Below are positions 1 to 8,658 of a DNA stretch of 64,000 nt, one piece after another. The notes under the pieces were generated by a model that saw only the letters and a program-made list of their open reading frames with translations, was not told the origin of the DNA and searched no databases. The stretch comes from FLUQ01 sp031550605 (GTDB taxonomy: Bacteria; Desulfobacterota; Desulfovibrionia; Desulfovibrionales; Desulfovibrionaceae), in the NCBI GenBank assembly GCA_031550605.1, contig JAVBOK010000025.1:1-64000 (forward strand), given 5' to 3'. The position numbers and the translations under genes were made by a program. The number at the start of each line of letters is the position of its first letter. The stretch's first letter is position 1.

Positions 1-816
1 AAACGATTGCTTCGAGAAGTTGGTCCGCCCCAGACAGGCGTCGAACAGAACGCCCCGTTTGGCGGCCGCCTCGATCGCCGGAAGAAAGCGTCCGTCCTCG
101 CGGAATATCCGGCCGCGTTTGCCCGTGTATGCGTGCGTGACGCAATCCCCGGCCCCGAGCAGGGAAAGCAGATCCAGAGTAAACGCGTCAACGCGTTCGT
201 CCGGCATGGGGTCAAGGGGGTCAAAGCCGATATGCACCGCGAAGGGTACACCGCAACGCTCGCTGATCGTTTTCGCCATGACAAAGGCCTCGAATCCGGC
301 CCCTTCAAGCATGGCCCCGATCGCCCGCGCCTTGATCCCGATGATGCGGTCGCGGTTTTCCATGATTGTTTCCGCAACGCGCTCCAGGTTCACCGACATT
401 CTCTTCATATCCCACAGTTCCGGCAACGTGAACTGCCCCACGGGGTTCAGATGCAGGAAGGCGTAACTGTCGGTAATGCTCCGTTCCAGATATCGTTTGC
501 GGAAATCCGCAAAGGTCATATATCCGGCGCTGCCGCCGTCAATGACCGTGGTCACGCCCGAATACACGCCCGCGGCATCCGGCGGCACGCTCCAGTGCGC
601 TTCCGGATAGCAATGCACATGGGCGTCAATGAACCCCGGCACGACGAACGTTCCCGCCGCGTCCAGGATATTGTGCGCCGGCGCCTCGCAACGCGGCCCG
701 ACAAAGGCTGTTTCACCCCGGCGCAGGGCGATGTCGCACACGCAATCCAACCCCTGCCCGGGATCAATGACATGGCCGCCCCGTATGATCCAGTCGTAGA
801 CAATCGTATCGTCCAT
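1..816 (-). CDS. Amidohydrolase, COG3964-like metallohydrolase (3' end beyond window)
   Basis: The reading frame opens with ATG at 816, seven bases after a GGAG ribosome binding site, and stays open to base 1, so about 272 N-terminal residues are visible and the C-terminus is missing. An early strand pattern with the phrase RGGHVIDPGQGLD is followed by the metal-binding DAHVHC motif and by GIKARA, where the lysine sits at the usual carboxylated-lysine position of this amidohydrolase family (EF0837/Atu3266 type). A later AVHIG segment supplies another metal-ligand histidine. Members of the family hydrolyse N-acyl or cyclic amide compounds. It lies downstream of the TRAP transporter genes on the same strand, which suggests it acts on an imported compound, but the substrate cannot be deduced. 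Confidence 0.85.
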   Translation of the reverse strand, partial: MDDTIVYDWIIRGGHVIDPGQGLDCVCDIALRRGETAFVGPRCEAPAHNILDAAGTFVVPGFIDAHVHCYPEAHWSVPPDAAGVYSGVTTVIDGGSAGYMTFADFRKRYLERSITDSYAFLHLNPVGQFTLPELWDMKRMSVNLERVAETIMENRDRIIGIKARAIGAMLEGAGFEAFVMAKTISERCGVPFAVHIGFDPLDPMPDERVDAFTLDLLSLLGAGDCVTHAYTGKRGRIFREDGRFLPAIEAAAKRGVLFDACLGRTNFSKQSF

Positions 817-932
817 GCGTTCACTCCATGAAAAATGTGGCGGAACAAACCGTTGGAACATGGTGCGGCCGGGACGCCCGCTCAATGACGCGGGAGCGGC
901 CCGCGCAAGGCAAGATTCGCCCGCGGACATCT

Positions 933-966
933 CCGTGCAGGGATCCGAGGGCAAATCCCTGCACGG
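933..966. repeat. Inverted repeat in the dctM-amidohydrolase gap
   Basis: Two perfect 11-base arms (933-943 and 956-966) are separated by 12 bases, and six T residues follow at 973-978 on the plus strand. It looks like a plus-strand terminator, yet no plus-strand gene precedes it. The rest of the 351-base gap (817-1167) shows only the ribosome binding site of the amidohydrolase gene and the small hairpin at 1073-1089. Confidence 0.5.
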
Positions 967-1072
967 CGAGTCCTTTTTTCCTCAGCCTCCCGGCGCCATG
1001 TCCCTGCTACCGGTACACCGTGCGTCGCGCACAGGACCGAAAAGTAAAAACATGTCTTTTCCCGGATGGAAA

Positions 1073-1089
1073 CAAGCCGAAGCGGCTTG
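1073..1089 (-). terminator. Possible weak terminator after dctM
   Basis: A 7-base stem (caagccg / cggcttg) with a three-base loop lies about 80 bases past the dctM stop codon. On the minus strand only three T residues follow, so termination may be partial, which would still allow read-through into the amidohydrolase gene. Confidence 0.35.
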
Positions 1090-1167
1090 CCCCGCGGACG
1101 CGCCGCGCTTTTCGCTTGCGGGCGGATGCTTCGTTGCGTATCGCCAACGCATGTGCACAGCGCCCCC

Positions 1168-2433
1168 CTACCGCACAAGAACAAGGGACAACCAGGGGAA
1201 AACATTGACCAGAATCAGCACGCCGAACATGACGATCAAAAGCGGCCAGACCTCTCCGACCACCTCGTCCACTTTGACTTTGGCGATTCTGCTGCCCATG
1301 AACAGAGTGACCCCCACCGGCGGCGTCACCAGCCCGATAAGCAGGTTGGTGCACATGATGGTTCCGAAATGGATGGGGTCATACCCCAGCGCCTTTACCA
1401 GGGGCAAAAAAATCGGGGTCAGGATGACGATGGCCGGCGCGGCGTCCATGAAGGTGCCGATGATGACCATAATCAGGTTGATGGACAGGATGATGATGAA
1501 CGCATTGTCGGTCAGGGCCAGGAAGGCGGCCGACACCATCTGCGGGATGCGTTCCGCGGTGAGAAAACCGCTCAGCACGGAGGAAAAATCGATGATGACC
1601 ATGACCGCCGCCGTGCCGACAAGGCTTTCAACCAGAACATCGCGCGCCATGTGCCATTTCAGCTCGCGGTAGATGAACGCGCCGACGATCAGCCCGTAAA
1701 CCACCGTCACCACGGCCGCTTCCGTCGGGGTGAATATGCCGCCGTAAATGCCGCCGAGGATGATAACGGGCATGAACAAAGCCCATATGGATTCGCGCAG
1801 AAGGCGCGGGATGCTGCCGTGGCTTTCCATATCCCCGCCGTAGCCTTTGCGGTGCGCCAGAAAGCCGGACGCGACCATGAGCGCCGCCCCCATCAGCAGG
1901 CCGGGGAAAATGGTTGCGATGAACAGGGAGCTGATGGATTCGCCGGCGCTGACGCCGTAGATGATCAGGGCGATGCTGGGGGGAATCAGCGCCCCCAGCG
2001 GCCCGGCCGCCGCCATGACCGCCCCGCAGAACGGCGCGGCGTAGCCCTTCTGGATCATCGAAGGCACCAGCACGCCCCCGACCGCGGCCACCGTCGCCAC
2101 GGGCGATCCGGACAACGCGCCGAAGAACACGCAGCCAAGCACGGCCACAACGGCCAGACCGCCGGGCAGTTTCCCCACCAGGGCGCTGGCGAGGTTGACC
2201 AGCCGCACGGACATGCCGCCTTTGCTCATCAGGCTGCCGGCCAGGATGAAATACGGAATGGACATCAGCGGAAACGAATCGTTGGCCGAAAACAGTTTCT
2301 GGATCAGCAGCACCGGCGGCAGCGTGCCCGCGTAATAAATGGCGCACAGACTGGCCAGGCCCAGAGAAAAGGCAATGGGCACGCCGATGGCGAAAAAGAC
2401 GACCAGAGAGCCGAAGAGGACGAACGATATCAT
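1168..2433 (-). CDS. dctM: TRAP transporter large permease subunit DctM
   Basis: This 421-residue, very hydrophobic protein has the length and features of the TRAP large permease family, the channel subunit that couples substrate entry to a sodium gradient. Typical stretches are IPYFILAGSLMSKGG near residue 60, GIYGGIFTPTEAA near residue 230 and a late GTFMDAAPAIVILTPIFLP. Many membrane-spanning segments run the whole length. The start ATG overlaps the dctQ stop codon by four bases, so the two permease genes are translationally coupled. It works with the DctQ and DctP products encoded just upstream. The substrate is unknown; organic acids are usual for the family. Confidence 0.95.
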   Translation of the reverse strand: MISFVLFGSLVVFFAIGVPIAFSLGLASLCAIYYAGTLPPVLLIQKLFSANDSFPLMSIPYFILAGSLMSKGGMSVRLVNLASALVGKLPGGLAVVAVLGCVFFGALSGSPVATVAAVGGVLVPSMIQKGYAAPFCGAVMAAAGPLGALIPPSIALIIYGVSAGESISSLFIATIFPGLLMGAALMVASGFLAHRKGYGGDMESHGSIPRLLRESIWALFMPVIILGGIYGGIFTPTEAAVVTVVYGLIVGAFIYRELKWHMARDVLVESLVGTAAVMVIIDFSSVLSGFLTAERIPQMVSAAFLALTDNAFIIILSINLIMVIIGTFMDAAPAIVILTPIFLPLVKALGYDPIHFGTIMCTNLLIGLVTPPVGVTLFMGSRIAKVKVDEVVGEVWPLLIVMFGVLILVNVFPWLSLVLVR

Positions 2434-2912
2434 GCCCGCCCCCCCTCTTTCCGCGCCACAAGCCGCACGATCACGACGACGGTGTGCAGCAGCATAAGCG
2501 CCCCGCCAACCAGAATGGCCGCATAGGGCCAGGCCATGGAAACACCCAGGCCCGGCGATATCTGCCGGCCCACGATGGGCAGGATTTTCCAGCCGTAGCC
2601 GATCAGGTGGCAGAAAAGGATGACGCAGAGCAGATGCCCGATCAGAGCCGCCGCTTTGCGCCCCGCGGGCGCAAAATGTTTGACCAGCGCTTCGATGCCA
2701 AGATGGGCGTTATAGTACACTCCGATGCTGGCCCCCAGAAAAACGCACCAGATGAAAAGGAAACGCGCCAGTTCCTCGGCCCAGCCGAAGCCGGTCGACA
2801 GAACAAAGCGCGCGAACACCTGGACAAAAATCACGGCCACCATGACGATCATCATAAAACCGGCCACCAGTTCTGTGATTCGGTTCAGATAGGCGACAAA
2901 TTTTGACAACAT
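2430..2912 (-). CDS. dctQ: TRAP transporter small permease subunit DctQ
   Basis: A 160-residue membrane protein with four predicted hydrophobic segments, the standard size for the small TRAP permease subunit that partners DctM. The family-typical phrase WAEELARFLFIWCVFLGAS lies around residues 45-65. I chose ATG at 2912, which has an AAGG ribosome binding site five bases upstream; an in-frame GTG two codons earlier is possible. The gene sits between dctP and dctM and overlaps dctM by four bases, so the three make one import unit. Confidence 0.93.
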   Translation of the reverse strand: MLSKFVAYLNRITELVAGFMMIVMVAVIFVQVFARFVLSTGFGWAEELARFLFIWCVFLGASIGVYYNAHLGIEALVKHFAPAGRKAAALIGHLLCVILFCHLIGYGWKILPIVGRQISPGLGVSMAWPYAAILVGGALMLLHTVVVIVRLVARKEGGRA

Positions 2913-3022
2913 ACCCACCTTGCCGTGCTCGGTATTGTTACAGTTCCCGGCGGAGGTCGCTCCGCCGGGAACAAACCGGTAGTATCCCCTCGAAACGTTG
3001 AGGCATGCGCCCGGCAGGCGGA

Positions 3023-4018
3023 CTATTTCATGTTGGCGGCGCGCATCTGCTCAGCCAGTTTGCGGAATTCCGGGCTCAGTTGGGGCAGGAACGTGTCGTA
3101 CACGGGCTGTACGGCTTTTCGGAAATCCGCCAGATCGGGGGCCGTCACGGCAACGCCTTTGGCTTCCATGTTCTTGATCGCATCCCGCGCCTGTTGCGCG
3201 TAGACTTCGCGCTGGTATTTGATGCCTTCGGCGAATCCGGCCAGAAATTTTTTCTGCAGTTCAGGGTTCATGGCCTTGAATTTCGCTTCGGCCATCAGGT
3301 ACGGCGCCGGGCAGATCATATGCGCGGTCAGGGTCATATATTTCTGCACTTCATAATACTTGTTGGCGTAGATGTTCGCGGTGCCGTTATCCTGGCCGTC
3401 CACGGTGCCCTGCTGCAGGGCGGTGAAGACTTCGCCCAGCGACATGGGGGTGGGCACCGCGCCCAGGCTCTTCCAGGTACCCATGATCATGGGATTTTCC
3501 ATGCAGCGTATTTTCAGGCCCTTCAGATCGGCCAGCGAATTCACCGGACGCTTGGAATTGGTGATGGCCTTGGTGCCATCCATAACCCAGCCGATCAGCT
3601 TGATGTCGCTTTTCTGCAGAATCGGACCGAACTTGGCCCCGATATCGCCGTCGACGGCGGCGTATACGGCGGCTTCATCCTTGAACAGGTACGGCAGGGT
3701 AAAGAACATGAAGTTCTTGTCATAGCTCGGCATCGGACCCGTGGAAACAAGGCAGATATCCACCGTGCCCAGTTGCAGGCCCTCGATCAGTTCGCGCTCT
3801 CCGGAAGCCAGCTGCCCTCCCGCGTATACGTGGACAATGACCTGACCGTCGGTGGCTTTTTCAACGGCTTTCTTGATCCCGGCCGCGCCGATGTTGTAGT
3901 GATGGCCTTCACCGGTTGCCACGCCCAGTTTCAATTGCAGCGGAGCGGCCTGCACCGCGAAAGGCAGAACAACGAAACAGAGAGCAACACACACAAATCG
4001 AACCAATCTGCCAACCAT
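3023..4018 (-). CDS. dctP: TRAP transporter substrate-binding protein DctP
   Basis: This 331-residue periplasmic receptor captures the substrate of the DctQM permease. It begins with a clear signal peptide (hydrophobic core VCVALCFVVLPFAVQA, cleavage probably after QAAP). Family features include GAAGIKKAVEKATDGQV, a central QVGTV-like stretch (LQLGTVDICL), and FTALQQGTVDGQDNG, which matches the conserved DctP region around the ligand-binding arginine; IRCMENP carries that arginine. The start ATG at 4018 has a GGAGGA ribosome binding site seven bases upstream, so the longer in-frame extension upstream is rejected. The order dctP-dctQ-dctM is canonical. Confidence 0.95.
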   Translation of the reverse strand: MVGRLVRFVCVALCFVVLPFAVQAAPLQLKLGVATGEGHHYNIGAAGIKKAVEKATDGQVIVHVYAGGQLASGERELIEGLQLGTVDICLVSTGPMPSYDKNFMFFTLPYLFKDEAAVYAAVDGDIGAKFGPILQKSDIKLIGWVMDGTKAITNSKRPVNSLADLKGLKIRCMENPMIMGTWKSLGAVPTPMSLGEVFTALQQGTVDGQDNGTANIYANKYYEVQKYMTLTAHMICPAPYLMAEAKFKAMNPELQKKFLAGFAEGIKYQREVYAQQARDAIKNMEAKGVAVTAPDLADFRKAVQPVYDTFLPQLSPEFRKLAEQMRAANMK

Positions 4019-4140
4019 GGACGCTTCCTCCGGATTATATGGTGATTGTCCTTGTGACCATTCCGTACGCCGCAATCGTATCCGCGCACCACAAGCAAAA
4101 CCCCGCGCGGGCGCGAATGCCGCGCGTCATCCCGCGGACC

Positions 4141-5106
4141 TCAGCGGCCGGGCGCGCCCGTGCGCAGCAGGCCGGATTCACGCATGAATTTCCGCATTTG
4201 AAACAGTTTCTCCTCGCTTTCCCTTGTGATTTCTTCCGGCGATTTCCCGCCGTAATCGAGAAACCCCCTGCCGGCCTTGACGCCAAGGCGCCCCTGGGCC
4301 ACCAGCGTTTCGAGCACCGGCGGCACATCCTCATGGTCCACCAGGCCCATTTTCTGGCTTTTCCAAACCTTGAGCGTGCTGTCGATACCCGCGTGGTCGC
4401 GGTTGTTCAGGACGGCCTGCACAGGGTACCGAATGCCCAGGCTGGCCTTGACCGCCAGATCGAACTGCTCGGCATCGATGGTCCCGTCGCCCACAAGGGC
4501 ATAGGCCTCACGGAAAATGGCCCGCTGGATGCGGTTGATGATCAGGCCGGGGATATACTTCGACAGCACGATGGGCACCATGCCGGCCTGTTCCAGATAG
4601 GCTTTGAGCGACAGCGAAATGTCCGGATCCGTCTTCTCGCTGCCCACGATTTCGACCAGAGGAATAATGTGCGGCGGCACGAAATAATGCGTCATGGCCA
4701 TGCGGGGCAGCAGGCTTTCCGGCGCCAGTTCAAAGGGAACCAGAGCGGAAGCGTTGCTGCACAGCACGGCGTCCGCTTTCAGGTGCGGCGCGATATGGTT
4801 GTACAGGGTACGTTTTATGTCCGCGTTTTCCACCACGACTTCCAGCACCTTGTCCGCGTCTTTCACCGCGCCGACGGTATCGGTTGTCGTGGTCACGCGC
4901 CGAAGGACATCCCGGGCGGGTTCCCCTGCGGGTTCATACCGTTCGAAGGTGTCCAGGCTGTGGGCCATTTTTTTCACGGCCGTGTCCAGAATGTCCCGAT
5001 TCAGGTCCACAAGCGCGACCTGCGACCCGGCCCTGGCAAAGAGCAGGGCCAGGGAATGCCCCATGGTTCCGGCGCCGATGACGGCGACTTTGGCAAACGT
5101 GCGCAT
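4141..5106 (-). CDS. 3-hydroxyacyl-CoA dehydrogenase family oxidoreductase
   Basis: A soluble NAD-dependent dehydrogenase of 321 residues. The N-terminal Rossmann domain carries AVIGAGTMGHSLA with the GxGxxG nucleotide loop, followed by an acidic LVDLNRD segment that fits NAD over NADP. The residues used by the family are present: SNAS, the catalytic histidine in MTHYFVPPH with its glutamate in LVEIVG, and the asparagine in LIINRI. The C-terminal helical domain ends normally. HYFVPP replaces the usual HFFNP of fatty-acid enzymes, so the substrate may be a free hydroxy acid, as in the gulonate and carnitine dehydrogenase branches. ATG at 5106 was preferred, but GTG at 5112 is possible. It follows the ThDP enzyme by 23 bases. 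Confidence 0.85.
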   Translation of the reverse strand: MRTFAKVAVIGAGTMGHSLALLFARAGSQVALVDLNRDILDTAVKKMAHSLDTFERYEPAGEPARDVLRRVTTTTDTVGAVKDADKVLEVVVENADIKRTLYNHIAPHLKADAVLCSNASALVPFELAPESLLPRMAMTHYFVPPHIIPLVEIVGSEKTDPDISLSLKAYLEQAGMVPIVLSKYIPGLIINRIQRAIFREAYALVGDGTIDAEQFDLAVKASLGIRYPVQAVLNNRDHAGIDSTLKVWKSQKMGLVDHEDVPPVLETLVAQGRLGVKAGRGFLDYGGKSPEEITRESEEKLFQMRKFMRESGLLRTGAPGR

Positions 5107-5129
5107 GGTCACCCCGCTTTCCGCTGTGG

Positions 5130-6809
5130 TTAGTAGTTCTGCGGATCGCAGGCGATGTCCGTCAGCACCTCCACCAGAGCCGGCCTGCCGCTGGCCAGGG
5201 CTTTGGATATCGCCGGGCCGATGTCGGCGGGCTTTTCCACCCGGAGGGAGAACGCGCCCAGATCCGCGGCGAACTTGCTGAAATTCATCGCGGAGAACTG
5301 GAACAGGTCTTCAGCCCGGCCCGGCTGGTTGGTGTACACGTCCATGATGCCCCGGCGCGACTGGCCCAGGCCGGAATTGTTGTTGACGACGGTGACGGGG
5401 GCGATGTTGTGCCGCAGGGCTGTTTCCAGTTCCGCAAAATGGTACCAGAACGCGCCGTCGCCTGAAAAGCACACGACCGGCCGGTCGGGGCAGCCGCACT
5501 TGACGCCCAGGGACGCGGGAAAGCCCCAGCCAAGCGAGCCTCCGGCCGCCCGGATATAACGCTGGCCCGGTCTGGCCAGTTCAATGATCCCCGCGGACCA
5601 GATGGCGGAAAAGCCCGTGTCGCCCACCAGAATCGCGTTGTCCGGCAGAGCGTTCTGCACTTCGCGGCACAGCCGTTCCGTACGGATCGGAACCACGTCC
5701 GAAACGCCGTGAACAGCCAATTCCCCACGCCACTTTTCAAGCGCCGCCGTTGCCTTGGCGCCCCAGTCCCCGTTGGCGTGCCTGTCCGGCATTTCCCGCA
5801 GCAGGGCGGCCACAGAGGCTTTCGCGTCGCCGAGCAGGCTCGCGGCGTTGGGGTAGTTTCTGCCCAGTTCCGCGGGGTTGATGTCGATCTGGATGACGGG
5901 CGTGCCGGGTTCCGGCAATTTCCAATCCAGCGAAACCTGATCGCAGACCTTGCAGCCGATGTACAGAACGAGGTCCGCTTCCGCCAGCAGCGCGTTGGCC
6001 ACTTTGCGGCCGTAACCGCCCACGCAGCCGATGCAGAGCGGATGGGTGTCGGGGATGATGCTTTTGCCGTCCACGGAGACGCCCAGAGGAATGCCCAGGC
6101 GTTCCACCAGTTGCAGCACCTCGGCCCCGGCGTCGGACATCACGGCCCCCCCGCCCGCGATGATCACCGGACGGCGGGCTGTATATATCAGGGCGGCCGC
6201 GGCCCGGACGTCTTCCGGATCCGGCGCGGGGCGGAACGGCGGCACCGCGGCGAAACGCGGCTCGCTGTAAAGATCGCAGGCCACATCGCCGGTATCAATG
6301 GTCACCCCGACGTTGTTGGCCATATCGATGTGCACCGGCCGCGGAGTGCCGGAAACCGCTTCCCGGAAAGCCTGGCGGATAACCTGGGGCAATTCGGCGG
6401 CGGTATTGATGCTCGCGTTGAATTTTGTCACCGGTGCGAACATGGACCAGTGGTCATCGACTTCCTGATAGCTGTTGCGGAACTTCTTGTTGGAACTGTA
6501 AGCCCCGGTGATGGCGATGACGGGCGAACGGCCCAGATAGGCGTCCTGCAGCCCGGACGCGAGGTTGGCCGCGCCCACGGACTGGGCCAGGCACACGCCC
6601 GGCTTGCGTGACGCCCGGGCGTAGCCGTCGGCCATATAGGCCGCGGCTTTTTCAGAGTGGGTGACTATCCGCCGGATGCCGAGCTTTTCCAGTTCCACCA
6701 TCGTCCGGCGAAGCATCTGCTCGACATAGAACACCTGAGGCACGCCATATCCCTGCAGCATTTTCGCCAAAACGACACAACCCTTTTCCAGATGACGCAA
6801 CGTGGCCAT
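5130..6809 (-). CDS. Thiamine-diphosphate-dependent enzyme, acetolactate synthase-like
   Basis: At 559 residues this has the full three-domain plan of the acetolactate synthase/pyruvate oxidase family. The N-terminal Pyr domain carries the cofactor-activating glutamate in THSEKAAAYMADGYARA; a central domain spans about 190-340; the C-terminal PP domain shows the ThDP motif GDGAFWYH followed about 25 residues later by VVNNNSG. ATG at 6809 has an AAGGAG ribosome binding site. No small regulatory subunit gene lies nearby, and the gene sits in a catabolic TRAP-linked cluster, so a role in valine/isoleucine synthesis is unlikely; cleavage or condensation of a 2-oxo acid or acyl-CoA derived from the imported compound is the better guess. 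The exact reaction cannot be assigned. Confidence 0.85.
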   Translation of the reverse strand: MATLRHLEKGCVVLAKMLQGYGVPQVFYVEQMLRRTMVELEKLGIRRIVTHSEKAAAYMADGYARASRKPGVCLAQSVGAANLASGLQDAYLGRSPVIAITGAYSSNKKFRNSYQEVDDHWSMFAPVTKFNASINTAAELPQVIRQAFREAVSGTPRPVHIDMANNVGVTIDTGDVACDLYSEPRFAAVPPFRPAPDPEDVRAAAALIYTARRPVIIAGGGAVMSDAGAEVLQLVERLGIPLGVSVDGKSIIPDTHPLCIGCVGGYGRKVANALLAEADLVLYIGCKVCDQVSLDWKLPEPGTPVIQIDINPAELGRNYPNAASLLGDAKASVAALLREMPDRHANGDWGAKATAALEKWRGELAVHGVSDVVPIRTERLCREVQNALPDNAILVGDTGFSAIWSAGIIELARPGQRYIRAAGGSLGWGFPASLGVKCGCPDRPVVCFSGDGAFWYHFAELETALRHNIAPVTVVNNNSGLGQSRRGIMDVYTNQPGRAEDLFQFSAMNFSKFAADLGAFSLRVEKPADIGPAISKALASGRPALVEVLTDIACDPQNY

Positions 6810-6909
6810 TCCCGCTCCTTAGTATGTGCTCGCTATGCTGTTTCGATCAAACTGCCAGTATCCGGAAAACGCTTTTTTTTTCACGGCCTCCCAAACAAGT
6901 GCATACTCA

Positions 6910-6940
6910 ACGCCCGGTCCGGACTGGCCGGACCGGGCGT
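6910..6940 (-). terminator. Hairpin after the semialdehyde dehydrogenase gene
   Basis: Perfect 13-base arms (acgcccggtccgg and its complement) enclose a five-base loop, nine bases after the stop codon of the minus-strand dehydrogenase gene. No T run follows, so this may be a factor-assisted or partial terminator, or an mRNA-stabilising stem between two cistrons. Confidence 0.6.
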
Positions 6941-6948
6941 CAATCGAC

Positions 6949-8604
6949 CTACTTCTTCTTGGCGGCCGCCTTCTTGGGCGCGGCCGCTTTTTGGGCCGCG
7001 GCCTTCGGGGCCTCTTTCTTGGCGGGTTCTTCCGCATCAATCTTGTTCAGCATGCCGTCCCAGGTATCGACCTTGCCGCCGTCTTCGGCGAACCAGGTGC
7101 TGGTGACGTTCTTCAGGTTGGTATAGAAGCGCACGCCGTCCATGCCCATGACGTGCAGCGAGCCGAAGAAGCTCTGCTTGTGGCCGGTAAAGCCGAACAC
7201 GCACATGGGCACGGGGATGCCCACATTGACGCCGACCATGCCGCCGTCGGTGCGGAACACGAATTCACGGGCGTATGCGCCGTTCTGCGTGTAGATCACC
7301 GATCCGTTGGCAAAAGGATTGGCGTTCATGATTTTGATGCCTTCCTCGAAATTTTTGACCCGCTTCACGCACAGCACCGGGCCGAAAATTTCGTCATGGC
7401 CGATGGACATTTTTTCGGTCACATGGTCAAAAATCGTGGGGCCGATGAAATAGCCGTTCTTCCAGGCGGCGGGCAGCTTGGGGTTCCGGCCGTCCAGAAC
7501 CAGTTTCGCGCCCTCGGCGACGCCCTTGGCTATCCACTCTTCCACGCTTTTCTTGTGGCGTTCGTTGACCAGAGGTCCCAGGCTGGTGCTTTCCTTGTAC
7601 GCCGCGGCCAGAACCAGTTCCTTGGCCTTGCGGATCAAAGCTTCCACCAGCTTGTCGGCGATCTTTTCTTCGACCACCACCACGGGCAGGGCCATGCAGC
7701 GTTCACCGGCGCAGCCGCAGAAGGCGTTGATGATGCCGGCGGCCGTGCGCTCCAGTTTGCAGTCGGCCATGACCAGGGCATGGTTCTTCGCTTCCCCCAG
7801 CACCTGCACGCGCTTGCCGGCGTTGCCGGCGGCGGCGTACACTTCCCGGCCCACGGAACTGGAGCCGACAAAGCTCACGCCCACGATGTCCGGGTGCTGG
7901 ATCAGGCGTTCCGCGTCTCTGGGATCGCAGGTCACCAGGTTGATCACGCCCCTGGGCAGACCCGCTTCGATCCACAGTTCCAGCATGCGCATGGCGGACT
8001 GGGGCACGGCGCTGGCGGCCTTGAGCACGAAAGTGTTGCCCGCGGCGATGCAGATGGGGATCATCCAGCCGTGGGGGATCATGGTCGGAAAATTCCAGGG
8101 CACCAGGCCAAGGAACACGCCCGCGGGTTCGCGGTACTGCACGGTGTCATAGCCTTTGGACACGTTCAGCAGGTTTTCGCCTTTCATCAGCTGAGGCATG
8201 CCGCAGGCGAATTCCGTGACTTCCAGGGCTTTCAGGATATCGCCCTGGCCTTCGGGACGGGTTTTGCCCTGCTCCATGCACAAGAGCGTGGTCAATTCTT
8301 CCAGGTTCTTTTCGATCAGGGCTTTCATGCGGAACAGCACCTGGGTGCGCACACCGACCGGCGTGCCGGCCCAGGCCGGAAACGCCGCTTTGGCGGCGGC
8401 GACGGCTTCGTCCAGTTCCTTGTGCGTGGCCTGGGGCATTTTCGCGATTACCTGGCCGGTGGAGGGGTTGACACAGTCGCGATACGACTTGGTGGCGGAA
8501 TCGAGCCATTCGTTATTGATGCAAATCCGCAACTGGCGCAGTTCTTTCTGCCCGTCCGGGTCCACGTTTTTCTTCAGAACACTGTAGTAGCGATTCGCAG
8601 CCAT
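6949..8604 (-). CDS. mmsA: Methylmalonate-semialdehyde dehydrogenase-like aldehyde dehydrogenase with Lys/Ala-rich tail
   Basis: A 551-residue aldehyde dehydrogenase closest in motifs to the CoA-acylating methylmalonate/malonate semialdehyde dehydrogenases (MmsA/IolA). The catalytic cysteine lies in GCAGERCMALPVVV, and VPWNFPTMIP and GEAKNHALV match the family pattern. It is longer than the usual 480-500 residues: about 25 extra residues precede the first conserved segment, and residues 525-551 form a tail with 9 Lys and 11 Ala in 27 positions, resembling a histone-H1-like or other basic tail. The start has an AGGAG ribosome binding site. It probably oxidises a small semialdehyde made by the neighbouring dehydrogenase or ThDP enzyme. 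The gene symbol reflects family only, not proven substrate. Confidence 0.85.
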   Translation of the reverse strand: MAANRYYSVLKKNVDPDGQKELRQLRICINNEWLDSATKSYRDCVNPSTGQVIAKMPQATHKELDEAVAAAKAAFPAWAGTPVGVRTQVLFRMKALIEKNLEELTTLLCMEQGKTRPEGQGDILKALEVTEFACGMPQLMKGENLLNVSKGYDTVQYREPAGVFLGLVPWNFPTMIPHGWMIPICIAAGNTFVLKAASAVPQSAMRMLELWIEAGLPRGVINLVTCDPRDAERLIQHPDIVGVSFVGSSSVGREVYAAAGNAGKRVQVLGEAKNHALVMADCKLERTAAGIINAFCGCAGERCMALPVVVVEEKIADKLVEALIRKAKELVLAAAYKESTSLGPLVNERHKKSVEEWIAKGVAEGAKLVLDGRNPKLPAAWKNGYFIGPTIFDHVTEKMSIGHDEIFGPVLCVKRVKNFEEGIKIMNANPFANGSVIYTQNGAYAREFVFRTDGGMVGVNVGIPVPMCVFGFTGHKQSFFGSLHVMGMDGVRFYTNLKNVTSTWFAEDGGKVDTWDGMLNKIDAEEPAKKEAPKAAAQKAAAPKKAAAKKK

Positions 8605-8658
8605 GTCTCTCTCCTGCTTGGTAGGTTTTGTTACACGCCGGGCGGCGCTGTTTCCGGT

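Noticed and set aside
5130..6809. Sulfoacetaldehyde acetyltransferase or oxalyl-CoA decarboxylase as a specific name for the ThDP enzyme
   Set aside because: Cofactor motifs only support the acetolactate synthase superfamily; the N-terminal sequence and neighbours do not match either enzyme closely enough.
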